Below the pieces are notes generated by a model that had not been told where the DNA came from, did not search any database, and saw only the letters and a program-made list of their open reading frames with translations. Position numbers and translations under genes: made by a program. DNA of 8,975 nucleotides from Mycobacterium sp. (GTDB lineage Bacteria; Actinomycetota; Actinomycetes; Mycobacteriales; Mycobacteriaceae): positions 1 to 8,975 of the forward strand of contig JAHFVB010000173.1 of NCBI GenBank assembly GCA_023264755.1, in the 5' to 3' direction. This document shows, in pieces, positions 1 to 5,730 of the stretch (position 1 is the first letter of the stretch; each line of letters opens with the position of its first letter).

Positions 1-355
1 AGAACTCGGCGCCGTACTTGACCTCGCCCATGCTCTCGGCGAGCACCTTGCCCATCTCCAGGGTCATCAGCGTCGCGAACTCCTCGGCGCGGGCGGTGAT
101 CGCCTCGAACACCGAACGCAGGATCTCGCCGCGCACCCGCGGCGCAGTGGCAGCCCACTCGGCCTGCACGGCGGCGGCCGCGTCGAGCGCCGCGATGCCG
201 TCCTCGGGAGTGGCGTTCGCGATGGCGACCAGCACCTCGTCGGTGGCCGGATTGAGCACGTCGAAAGTCGATGAACCCGCACGCTCCTCACCGCCGATCC
301 ACAGGCCGGTGGGCACGGTGGAAAGGAGCGCTCGTGGATCAATTCGGATGTCCAT
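1..355 (-). CDS. NAD(P)-dependent aldehyde dehydrogenase, succinate-semialdehyde dehydrogenase type (N-terminal part, cut by window edge)
   Basis: Reading the minus strand from an ATG at 355 gives about 118 residues, open to the left edge. They begin MDIRIDPRALLSTVPTGLWI and continue with GGEER, FDVLNPATDEVL and ATPEDGIAALDAA. After an AEWAATAPRVRGEILR stretch comes a region with the pattern TLMTLEMGKVLAES. This is the normal N-terminal start of the aldehyde dehydrogenase superfamily: strand-rich cofactor-domain entry, NPAT.E, the helix with W....P..R..IL, and the E.GK....S motif. The last is typical of succinate-semialdehyde dehydrogenases (GabD-like), which oxidise succinate semialdehyde to succinate. 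The catalytic Cys/Glu regions lie outside the window, so substrate is an inference. The gene is divergent from pgi across 49 bp. A GAGGG lies 16 nt upstream of this ATG but only a few nt before an out-of-frame ATG at 366, so the start signal is imperfect. No other ATG, GTG or TTG start was seen just upstream in frame. Confidence 0.85.
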   Translation of the reverse strand, partial: MDIRIDPRALLSTVPTGLWIGGEERAGSSTFDVLNPATDEVLVAIANATPEDGIAALDAAAAVQAEWAATAPRVRGEILRSVFEAITARAEEFATLMTLEMGKVLAESMGEVKYGAEF

Positions 356-392
356 ACGTTCATCATTTACACCCTCGAAAGGCGCGCCGCAC

Positions 393-404
393 TAGGGTCG
401 AGAT
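393..404 (+). promoter_or_regulatory. Candidate -10 element (TAGGGT) and/or ribosome binding site for pgi
   Basis: TAGGGT at 393-398 fits the mycobacterial -10 pattern TANNNT and lies exactly 6 nt before the pgi ATG at 405, the spacing of a leaderless transcript. The same bases hold AGGG, about 7 nt before the ATG, which could instead be a Shine-Dalgarno site of a longer leader. The only TTGACA-like hexamer (TTTACA, 366-371) is 21 nt away, too far for a normal -35. The two readings cannot be separated from sequence alone. Confidence 0.4.
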
Positions 405-2072
405 ATGTCTGTTCAACCCGCTGCGATTCCCGACATCACCGCGACTCCGGCATGGAACGCGTTGGCCCGTCACCACGACGAGATCGGCGGCAAGCACCTG
501 CGTGAGTTCTTCGCCGAGGACCCCGCACGTGGTCGCGAGTTGACGTTGACCGTCGGTGACCTCTACGTCGACTACAGCAAGCACCGCGTCACGCGCGAGA
601 CGCTGAAGCTGCTGGTCGACCTCGCCAAGGCGGCCGGCCTGGAGGCCAAGCGCGACGCCATGTTCTCCGGAGTGCACATCAACACCTCCGAGGATCGGGC
701 GGTCTTGCACACCGCGCTGCGGCTGCCGCGGGGCGCGCAATTGGTGGTGGACGGACAGGACGTCGTGGCCGACGTGCACGAGGTGCTCGACGCCATGGGT
801 GACTTCACCGACCGGTTGCGCAACGGCGAGTGGACGGGCGCCACGGGTCAACGCATCACGACGGTGGTCAACATCGGCATCGGCGGCTCCGACCTCGGCC
901 CGGTGATGGTGTACCAGGCGTTGCGGCACTACGCCGACGCGGGCCTCTCGGCCCGCTTCGTGTCCAACGTCGACCCGGCCGACCTGGTCGCCAAGTTGGC
1001 CGGATTGGACCCAGCCACAACGCTTTTCATCGTGGCATCCAAGACGTTCTCGACCCTGGAGACGCTGACCAACGCCACTGCGGCGCGGCGCTGGCTCACC
1101 GAAGCCCTCGGCGATGCCGCGGTCTCCAAGCACTTCGTCGCGGTGTCGACCAACAAGAAGCTGGTCGACGACTTCGGCATCGACACCGCCAACATGTTCG
1201 GCTTCTGGGACTGGGTCGGCGGGCGTTACTCGGTGGACTCGGCGATCGGGCTGTCGGTCATGGCGGTCATCGGCAAGGAACGGTTCGCGGAGTTCCTGGC
1301 CGGCTTCCACGTGGTCGACGAGCACTTCCGCACCGCCCCCCTGGAGGCGAATGCTCCTGCGCTGCTTGGCCTCATCGGACTTTGGTACAACGAGTTCTTC
1401 GACGCGCAGGCCCGGGCGGTGCTGCCGTACTCGAACGATCTGACCCGGTTCGCCGCCTACCTGCAGCAGCTGACGATGGAGTCCAACGGCAAGTCGGTGC
1501 GGGCCGACGGCAGCCCCGTGACGACCCAAACCGGTGAGATCTTCTGGGGCGAGGCGGGGACCAACGGTCAGCACGCCTTCTATCAACTGCTACATCAGGG
1601 CACCCGGCTGGTGCCGGCCGACTTCCTCGGGTTCTCCCAGCCCACCGACGATCTGCCCACCGCCGACGGCACCGGCAGCATGCACGACCTGTTGATGAGC
1701 AACTTCTTCGCCCAGACCCAGGTGTTGGCCTTCGGCAAGACGGCGGAGGAGATCTCCGCCGAGGGGACTCCGGCCGATGTCGTGCCCCACAAGGTGATGC
1801 CCGGAAATCGGCCCACCACTTCGATTTTGGCCACCAAGCTGACCCCGTCGGTGGTCGGCCAGTTGATCGCGCTGTACGAGCACCAGGTGTTCACCGAGGG
1901 TGTCGTCTGGGGTATCGACTCGTTCGACCAGTGGGGCGTCGAGTTGGGCAAGACCCAGGCCAAGGCCTTGCTGCCGGTACTCACCGAAGACGCCTCACCC
2001 GCCGAGCAGTCGGACAGTTCGACCGACGCCCTGGTGCGGCACTACCGCGTCGAGCGCGGTCGCGCCGGCTAG
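405..2072 (+). CDS. pgi: Glucose-6-phosphate isomerase
   Basis: This 555-residue cytoplasmic enzyme interconverts glucose 6-phosphate and fructose 6-phosphate in glycolysis and gluconeogenesis. The whole length matches the long bacterial PGI type (M. tuberculosis Pgi, Rv0946c, is about 553 aa and nearly collinear from memory). The two SIS sugar-phosphate domains are visible: GIGGSD at residues 158-163 and SKTFSTLET around 212-220 bind phosphate. Family signature 1 is DWVGGRYS at 269-276, and signature 2 is the [14 protein letters not shown] segment ending at Lys516. Predicted catalytic residues are Glu359 (MESNGKS), His390 (NGQHAFYQ) and Lys516, spaced as E355/H386/K514 are in the E. coli enzyme. 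The C-terminus [16 protein letters not shown] is the usual mycobacterial tail. The gene is divergent from the aldehyde dehydrogenase and convergent with the SDR, with only 5 bp between stop codons. Confidence 0.98.
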   Translation: MSVQPAAIPDITATPAWNALARHHDEIGGKHLREFFAEDPARGRELTLTVGDLYVDYSKHRVTRETLKLLVDLAKAAGLEAKRDAMFSGVHINTSEDRAVLHTALRLPRGAQLVVDGQDVVADVHEVLDAMGDFTDRLRNGEWTGATGQRITTVVNIGIGGSDLGPVMVYQALRHYADAGLSARFVSNVDPADLVAKLAGLDPATTLFIVASKTFSTLETLTNATAARRWLTEALGDAAVSKHFVAVSTNKKLVDDFGIDTANMFGFWDWVGGRYSVDSAIGLSVMAVIGKERFAEFLAGFHVVDEHFRTAPLEANAPALLGLIGLWYNEFFDAQARAVLPYSNDLTRFAAYLQQLTMESNGKSVRADGSPVTTQTGEIFWGEAGTNGQHAFYQLLHQGTRLVPADFLGFSQPTDDLPTADGTGSMHDLLMSNFFAQTQVLAFGKTAEEISAEGTPADVVPHKVMPGNRPTTSILATKLTPSVVGQLIALYEHQVFTEGVVWGIDSFDQWGVELGKTQAKALLPVLTEDASPAEQSDSSTDALVRHYRVERGRAG

Positions 2073-2077
2073 CCCCC

Positions 2078-2827
2078 TCAGGCGAAGCGCTTGGTGTACT
2101 TCGGCGGCAGCACCTTCAACAGCTCCACCAGCGGCCACCACGGCCACGCTGGCACTACGGCGCGGCCCTTCTCCTTCTCGATGGCATCGACCATCGCCTT
2201 GACCCCGGTCAGGTTGTCGACCATGAGCAAGGTGGAGTTGGAGCTCGCCGTCATCTCCGACTCGATGTAGCCGGGCTCGAGCACCGTGATCTTGATGGGG
2301 CCGGACGGGTACTCCGCGCGCAGCGATTCACCCAACGACGTCACTCCGGCCTTGCTGGCCGCATACGCCGCCTTGAACCCGGGTACGCCCTTGTTGCCCA
2401 GCACCGACGACACCAGCACCAGGTGTCCTGCGCCCGCCTTCTTGAACAGCTCCAGGGCCGTTTCGATCTGCACCAAGGCCGACACCAGGTTGGTCTCGAG
2501 GGTGGCCTTGTTGGCCCAGAGCTTGCCGCCTCCCATCGGGTAGCCCTTGCCGATGCCCGCGTTGACGATGACGCAGTCGATGCCACCCAGCTCCGCGCTG
2601 AGCTCGGCGAACACCTTGGGCACCGCTTCGTGGTCGTTGACGTCGAGGGCGGCGACCGCGACCTTGATGTGGGGATGCCGCGAGGTGAGCTCAGTCTTGA
2701 GCTCCTCGAGGTTGTCGGTACGGCGGGCGCACAGCGCGAGGTCGCGGCCCTTGGCGGCGAACTGGCGGGCCATGCCGGCACCCAGTCCAGAGCTTGCGCC
2801 GGTGATGAGGATCTTCTGCCGAGTCAT
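2078..2827 (-). CDS. Short-chain dehydrogenase/reductase (SDR), Rv0945-like
   Basis: This is a 249-residue classical SDR, a cytosolic NAD(P)(H)-dependent oxidoreductase with a Rossmann fold. Seen in order: the cofactor motif TGASSGLG at residues 9-16, ARR at 34-36 after the second strand (basic residues suggesting NADP(H)), LDVND at 61-65, the NAG motif at 89-91, Asn113 in ETNLVSAL, Ser140/Ser141 before the active site, and the YAASK motif with Tyr155 and Lys159. EPGYIESEM follows at 184-192. Length and sequence agree closely with my memory of M. tuberculosis Rv0945, whose substrate is not known to me. The ATG at 2827 is chosen because family members begin MTRQ.ILITGASSGLG. A TTG at 2860 would extend the frame by 11 codons, but those bases are better read as the promoter's TTGACA box. 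The gene converges on pgi (5-bp gap) and diverges from the chorismate mutase gene (58 bp). Confidence 0.95.
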   Translation of the reverse strand: MTRQKILITGASSGLGAGMARQFAAKGRDLALCARRTDNLEELKTELTSRHPHIKVAVAALDVNDHEAVPKVFAELSAELGGIDCVIVNAGIGKGYPMGGGKLWANKATLETNLVSALVQIETALELFKKAGAGHLVLVSSVLGNKGVPGFKAAYAASKAGVTSLGESLRAEYPSGPIKITVLEPGYIESEMTASSNSTLLMVDNLTGVKAMVDAIEKEKGRAVVPAWPWWPLVELLKVLPPKYTKRFA

Positions 2828-2833
2828 CAGTGG

Positions 2834-2860
2834 AGAATAGCCAAACTCGACAGATGTCAA
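2834..2860 (-). promoter_or_regulatory. Leaderless promoter of the SDR gene
   Basis: On the minus strand TTGACA (2860-2855), a perfect -35 hexamer, is followed after 15 nt by TATTCT (2839-2834), which fits TANNNT. Exactly 6 nt then separate the -10 box from the A of the ATG at 2827, so the predicted transcript starts at the initiation codon. No Shine-Dalgarno sequence precedes the ATG, which agrees. The 15-nt spacer is a little short compared with the usual 16-18. Confidence 0.6.
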
Positions 2861-2885
2861 GAATCGGCTGGGGGATCATGGACCG

Positions 2886-3452
2886 ATGAGGCAATTGGCC
2901 CCGATGCTCGTCGGAACTCTGCTGACCGGACTGATGACGGGATTGCCCGCGGCGCGCGCCGACCAGCCCAGCCCGCTGTACGCACTGGTGGACACCGCCG
3001 CCGCTCGGCTACAGACGGCCGACCCGGTGGCCGCGTTCAAGTGGGTGAAGGGCGGTTCGATCGAGGATGCGCCACGCGTGGCGCAGGTGCTCGACGCCGT
3101 GGCCGCCGACGCGACCGGGCACGGGATCGATCCGCAACCGGTCCGCGTGTTGTTCGAGAACCAGATTCACGCGACGGAGGGCATCGAGTACGCCCGCTTC
3201 GGGCAGTGGAAGCTGGACCCCGCGACCGCGCCGACGGCGGCGCCGGATCTGTCGGCCTCGCGGGCGGCCATCGACCGGTACAACCATCAAATGGTGGGCG
3301 AGCTTGCCCTGCATCAGGATTCGCTCAACGGACCGGATTGCTCCATTGCGCTGGATCAAGCCAAGACGGCCGTCGTCGCCGACCGGTCGCTGGATCCGCT
3401 GTATCAGCAGGCTCTCACCCTGGCGACCAGCTCGTATTGCACGCCTACTTGA
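2886..3452 (+). CDS. Secreted chorismate mutase, AroQ-gamma class
   Basis: This 188-residue exported enzyme is predicted to convert chorismate to prephenate outside the cytoplasm. A signal peptide is evident: MRQ, a hydrophobic stretch to about residue 22, and an AARA|DQ cleavage site after residue 25. The mature all-helical protein lines up, by my recollection, with M. tuberculosis secreted mutase Rv1885c. All its known active-site positions are present at a constant offset of 8: Arg41, Lys52, Asp61, Arg64, Thr97, Glu101 and Arg126. The two mature cysteines (Cys152, Cys185) match the disulfide pair of that enzyme. Recognisable blocks are DPVAAFKW (46-53), ATEGIEYARF (96-105) and DLSASRAAID (121-130). 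Physiological role outside the cytoplasm is unclear in this family. ATG 2886 is preceded by GGGGGA (2870-2875), 10 nt upstream; an ATG at 2878 stops after three codons. The last 8 nt overlap the 3' end of the glycosylase gene on the other strand. Confidence 0.93.
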   Translation: MRQLAPMLVGTLLTGLMTGLPAARADQPSPLYALVDTAAARLQTADPVAAFKWVKGGSIEDAPRVAQVLDAVAADATGHGIDPQPVRVLFENQIHATEGIEYARFGQWKLDPATAPTAAPDLSASRAAIDRYNHQMVGELALHQDSLNGPDCSIALDQAKTAVVADRSLDPLYQQALTLATSSYCTPT

Positions 3453-4308
3453 GCAGTTTGGACATCCGCCGGTCGGCCAGCACCTTGCCGCCGGTCTGGC
3501 AGGTCGCGCAGTACTGAAAGGACTTGTCGGCGAACGACACTTCCCGTACCACGTCGCCGCATACCGGGCACGGCAGTCCGGTGCGGGCATGTACGCGCAA
3601 CCCCGAGCGCTTCTCGCCCTTCAGCGTGGCGGCCCCTTGCCCGACCGACCGCGCCACGGCATCGGTCAGTACCGAGTTCATCGCGTCGTACAACGCCGAG
3701 AGTTGCGCGTCGGTCAGCTTGCCCGCCGTGGCGAAGGGCGACAACTTGGCGACGTGCAGGATCTCGTCGCTGTAGGCGTTGCCGATGCCCCCGATGACCT
3801 TCTGGTCGGTGATGACGGTCTTGATGCGCCCGCCATTGCCCTTCAACGCGGCCGCCAACCCCTCGGCATCCAGCGCGAGCGCGTCGGGACCGAGGCTGGC
3901 AAGCTGCGGCACCTTCATCGGATCGTCGACCAGCCAGACCGCCAGCCGCTTCTGCGTTCCGGCTTCGGTGAGGTCGAATCCCGGTGCCTCGCCGGGGGTT
4001 CCAAGATGGACACGCAGGGCGATGGGGCCCTTGCCCGGTTTGAGCGGAGCGGCGGCCAGCTTGTCCGACCAGCGCAACCAACCGGCCCTGGACAGGTGGG
4101 TGATCAAGTGCAGGTCGCCGACCTGCAGCCCGAGGTACTTGGCCCAGCGATTGGCACCGGTGACGGTATGCCCGTACAGCGCCGTGGGCGGTGGGTCGAA
4201 CGTCTTGAGCACCGAGAACGCCGAGACGTCGATCCGCCCCACCGGCCGCCCCACGGCGTGCCGCCGGAGGTGGTCGGCCAACGCTTCTACCTCGGGTAGT
4301 TCTGGCAT
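3445..4308 (-). CDS. Fpg/Nei-family DNA glycosylase (Rv0944-like, full length)
   Basis: This 287-residue protein is predicted to be a bifunctional glycosylase/AP lyase that removes oxidised bases in base excision repair. The N-terminus is MPELPEVEAL, so after Met removal it has the proline nucleophile (Pro2) and catalytic Glu3. Lys57 in RWAKYLGL is the conserved beta-sandwich lysine (E. coli Fpg Lys57 region). The helix-two-turn-helix carries TDQKVIGGIGNAYSDEIL (167-184) with Asn177. The C-terminal zinc finger is Cys247-X2-Cys250-X16-Cys267-X2-Cys270. The usual arginine in the finger loop (E. coli Arg258) is a lysine here (Lys262 in ADKSFQYC). As I recall, the M. tuberculosis counterpart Rv0944 is only about 158 aa and lacks the catalytic N-terminus; this copy is intact. 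The start is fixed because Pro must be residue 2. It lies 58 bp downstream of the membrane-protein gene on the same strand and overlaps the chorismate mutase tail by 8 bp. Lesion preference cannot be read from the sequence. Confidence 0.93.
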   Translation of the reverse strand: MPELPEVEALADHLRRHAVGRPVGRIDVSAFSVLKTFDPPPTALYGHTVTGANRWAKYLGLQVGDLHLITHLSRAGWLRWSDKLAAAPLKPGKGPIALRVHLGTPGEAPGFDLTEAGTQKRLAVWLVDDPMKVPQLASLGPDALALDAEGLAAALKGNGGRIKTVITDQKVIGGIGNAYSDEILHVAKLSPFATAGKLTDAQLSALYDAMNSVLTDAVARSVGQGAATLKGEKRSGLRVHARTGLPCPVCGDVVREVSFADKSFQYCATCQTGGKVLADRRMSKLLK

Positions 4309-4330
4309 ACGACCAGTCTGCCGAGCCGGC

Positions 4331-4350
4331 CACCCACGTGTCCATGGGTG
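4331..4350. repeat. Short inverted repeat upstream of the glycosylase gene
   Basis: CACCCA (4331-4336) and TGGGTG (4345-4350) form a perfect 6-bp stem with an 8-nt loop, in the 58-bp gap between the membrane-protein stop and the glycosylase start. The left arm overlaps a CACGTG palindrome and the right arm a CCATGG palindrome. There is no U-tract, so it is not a standard terminator; an operator or chance are both possible. Confidence 0.3.
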
Positions 4351-4366
4351 TTCGTAGTCAGCGCGC

Positions 4367-4762
4367 TCAGTTCTTTTCGTCGGGCAGCACCAGCGACAGC
4401 AGCCAGCTGACGATGGACAGCATGATGGCCGCCCAGATCGCCGACCACCAGAAGTCGCTGACGTGCAGCCCCCAGCCCGTGGTGGTGTCGGTGATCCACG
4501 ACGTGATCCACAGCATCAGCGCGTTGATGACGATGTGGACGAGGCCGAGCGTGAGGATGTACAGCGGTATCGCGATGAACTGCACGATCGGTTTGATGAA
4601 CGCGTTGACCACGCCGAATATCACGGCGACGACGAAGATGATGCCGACCCGCTTGACCAGGTCGCCTTCGCCACCGACGAAGTAGATGCTGCGGGGGATG
4701 ATCAGCGTCACGACCCACAGCGCGATGCCGGTGAAGGCGGCGCGAACGAGGAATTGGCCCAT
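4367..4762 (-). CDS. Phage-holin-4/YvlD-family small integral membrane protein
   Basis: This is a 131-residue membrane protein with four hydrophobic segments, at about residues 6-23, 38-55, 59-85 and 105-126. The central pattern VVNAFIKPIVQFIAIPLYIL followed by TLGLVHIVINALMLWI is typical of the Phage_holin_4_2 (PF04020, YvlD-like) family: NA.I.P, a proline, then TLGL and NA. The family name comes from distant similarity to superfamily IV holins. Chromosomal bacterial members are not shown to lyse cells, and their function is unknown to me. The tail ends in a charged LPDEKN. No clear Shine-Dalgarno precedes the ATG at 4762; a weak CATGAT lies 7 nt upstream, a poor -10 match. It sits between cobF (97-bp gap containing a hairpin) and the glycosylase gene (58-bp gap), all on the same strand, so read-through into the glycosylase gene is possible. 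No phage genes are nearby. Confidence 0.85.
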   Translation of the reverse strand: MGQFLVRAAFTGIALWVVTLIIPRSIYFVGGEGDLVKRVGIIFVVAVIFGVVNAFIKPIVQFIAIPLYILTLGLVHIVINALMLWITSWITDTTTGWGLHVSDFWWSAIWAAIMLSIVSWLLSLVLPDEKN

Positions 4763-4823
4763 TCGTCAAATCATGCCAGGCTCTGCCGCGTGAGCGCACA
4801 CTGTCCGCGCGAATGGTCTAGTC

Positions 4824-4849
4824 GCACTGGAGGGTTCGAATGCCAGTGC
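4824..4849 (-). terminator. Hairpin just downstream of cobF, possible terminator without U-tract
   Basis: GCACTGG (4824-4830) and CCAGTGC (4843-4849) form a perfect 7-bp stem with a 12-nt loop that itself holds the palindrome TTCGAA. On the minus strand it begins 10 nt after the cobF stop codon (4860-4862), a typical terminator place. No run of U follows; many mycobacterial 3' hairpins lack one, so this is suggestive only. Confidence 0.4.
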
Positions 4850-4859
4850 TCGACAGCCA

Positions 4860-5603
4860 TTATCCGGGCGCGCGCAACAGGTACGTGTCCATGATCCAAC
4901 CGTGGCGCTCGCGAGCCTCGGCGCGCACGGCGGCGATGTGCTCCCCGACCTCGCCGACGGTGCCGGCCACCAGCAGTTCGTCGGGCGTTCCGAGGTAGGC
5001 CCCCCACCAGATCTTGGCTTCGGGCATGCACCCGCGGAACGCGCAGTCGCCGTCGAGCATCACCACGGCCGTGCCCGACAGCCCGTCCTCACGCAGCCGT
5101 CGGCCCGTCGTGATGAGCACCGGCTCGCCGACGTCGTTGAGCGGGATCCGGTGCCGCGCAGTGAGCGCCTGGATTGCGGTGATGCCCGGGATGACGTCGT
5201 AGTCGATGTCGATGCGCTCGGCGACCATGTCGAGGATGCGCAGGGTGCTGTCGTACAGCGCCGGGTCGCCCCAGGCCAAGAAGGCCCCGACGCCGTCGTC
5301 GCCGAGTTCGTCGAGCAGGGCCTGCGCCCAGAGGTCCGCGCGCGCCGCGTGCCAGGAGTTGACGGCCTGGTGATAGTCGCCGGTCTTGGCACGCTTCGGG
5401 TCGGGCAGTTCGACGAAGCGGTAGCCGGGTTCGCGGATGAACCGGGCGCAGACCTCGCGGCGCAGCGCGACCAGATCGTCCTTCTGGGCGCCCTTGTCCA
5501 TGGCGAAGAACACGTCGGTGTCGTTCAGCGCGGCAACGGCCTGCGCCGTGACGTAGTCGGGGTCACCCGCTCCGATGCCGATTACATGGATGCGTCTGAT
5601 CAC
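4860..5603 (-). CDS. cobF: Precorrin-6A synthase (deacetylating), CobF
   Basis: CobF is an S-adenosylmethionine-dependent methyltransferase of the aerobic cobalamin pathway. It methylates C-1 of precorrin-5 and releases acetate to give precorrin-6A. With the GTG start at 5603 the protein has 247 residues. Seen are the tetrapyrrole-methylase N-terminal motif IHVIGIGAGDPDYVT (GIGAGDP at 9-15), FFAMDKG (32-38), the ELPDPKRAKTGDY segment (65-77), AWGDPALYDSTLRIL (110-124), PGITAIQALTARHRIPLNDV (139-158) and ITTGRRL. These are the CobF-specific features within the family. GTG 5603 is preferred because relatives begin a few residues before RIHVIGIG. An in-frame ATG at 5639 would add 12 residues and overlap the divergent promoter's TTGACA. 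Neither start has a good ribosome site. No other cob gene is in the window. As I recall, M. tuberculosis lacks cobF while environmental mycobacteria keep it, which fits a non-tuberculous species. Confidence 0.93.
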   Translation of the reverse strand: MIRRIHVIGIGAGDPDYVTAQAVAALNDTDVFFAMDKGAQKDDLVALRREVCARFIREPGYRFVELPDPKRAKTGDYHQAVNSWHAARADLWAQALLDELGDDGVGAFLAWGDPALYDSTLRILDMVAERIDIDYDVIPGITAIQALTARHRIPLNDVGEPVLITTGRRLREDGLSGTAVVMLDGDCAFRGCMPEAKIWWGAYLGTPDELLVAGTVGEVGEHIAAVRAEARERHGWIMDTYLLRAPG

Positions 5604-5632
5604 GGGGCCATCAGTATCCGGTACCGGGGGTA

Positions 5633-5662
5633 TTGACATCTTGATCTGGGGCTCATTACGTT
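5633..5662 (+). promoter_or_regulatory. Predicted SigA-type promoter of the diiron oxygenase transcript
   Basis: A perfect TTGACA (5633-5638) is followed after 18 nt by TACGTT (5657-5662), which fits TANNNT. Transcription would start near 5669, giving a leader of about 26 nt before the ATG at 5695 and about 58 nt before the main start at 5727. A second TANNNT, TAACGT (5671-5676), has no -35 partner and would start inside the ribosome site, so it is less likely. Confidence 0.5.
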
Positions 5663-5678
5663 CTGGAGCATAACGTCA
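5656..5678. promoter_or_regulatory. Quasi-palindromic operator candidate between cobF and the diiron oxygenase gene
   Basis: The core ACGTTCTGGAGCATAACGT (5658-5676) has perfect 5-bp arms ACGTT/AACGT and a further TG/CA pair inside, with one more matching pair outside at 5656/5678. It covers the -10 box and predicted transcription start of the diiron gene, where a dimeric repressor would act. An imperfect direct repeat, CTGGGGCTCATTACGT (5646-5661) and CTGGAGCATAACGT (5663-5676), overlaps it. The regulator is unknown, and none is encoded in the window. Confidence 0.4.
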
Positions 5679-5681
5679 GCG

Positions 5682-5687
5682 AAGGGA
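5682..5687 (+). promoter_or_regulatory. Strong Shine-Dalgarno site (AAGGGA) serving the short upstream ORF
   Basis: AAGGGA lies 7 nt before the ATG at 5695, an ideal spacing. That ATG does not open the diiron oxygenase frame but an 11-codon ORF. It is the best ribosome site in the intergenic region and is 39 nt from the main start at 5727, too far to serve it directly. Confidence 0.5.
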
Positions 5688-5694
5688 CTCAACG

Positions 5695-5730
5695 ATGAGC
5701 ACTTGCGCGAAGAGCGGGTGGTGGCGATGA
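5695..5730 (+). CDS. Putative 11-residue leader peptide coupled to the diiron oxygenase gene
   Basis: ATG 5695 opens the frame MSTCAKSGWWR, which ends at TGA 5728-5730. This TGA overlaps the downstream ATG (5727) as ATGA, the classical arrangement for translational coupling. The strong AAGGGA site upstream supports real initiation here. The peptide has one Cys and tandem Trp codons (TGG TGG) just before Arg and stop, so ribosome stalling on Trp (or Cys) scarcity could be sensed. That is inference: cysteine-responsive coupled uORFs are known in mycobacteria, but those have runs of Cys. It may merely recruit ribosomes to the main gene. An alternative is that the main gene starts further upstream in its own frame (TTG 5703, GTG 5718 or 5721) and this ORF is incidental. 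Confidence 0.4.
   Translation: MSTCAKSGWWR

Noticed and set aside
381..388. GGCGCGCC 8-bp palindrome in the aldehyde dehydrogenase/pgi gap as an operator
   Set aside because: GC-only palindromes are frequent by chance in this genome type, and it shows no relation to promoter boxes.
363..1586. A 407-codon open frame on the minus strand opposite pgi
   Set aside because: It is antisense to a certain pgi, has low-complexity Arg/Val/Gly/His-rich composition and no domain. Such shadow frames are common at this GC content.
2828..2860. N-terminal extension of the SDR from TTG 2860
   Set aside because: The family starts at MTRQ..., and the extension coincides with TTGACA and TATTCT promoter boxes.
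1931..4299. Long plus-strand frames of 528 and 410 codons across the SDR, chorismate mutase and glycosylase genes
   Set aside because: Their products are Arg/Gly/Pro-rich with no recognisable fold and cross well-supported genes in other frames. The real genes explain codon bias and motifs.
3404..4345. A 313-codon minus-strand frame overlapping the glycosylase gene
   Set aside because: It is a frame-shifted shadow of the glycosylase, whose own frame has MPELPEVE, the helix-two-turn-helix and the zinc finger.
4367..4762. Prophage remnant, on the basis of the phage-holin family name
   Set aside because: The YvlD/holin-4 family is common on bacterial chromosomes. No endolysin, integrase, structural gene or att repeat is nearby.
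4821..4860. tRNA-like GGGTTCGAAT motif between the membrane-protein gene and cobF
   Set aside because: The flanking bases do not form a T-stem, and no acceptor, D or anticodon arms can be drawn. The motif is simply the loop of the hairpin.
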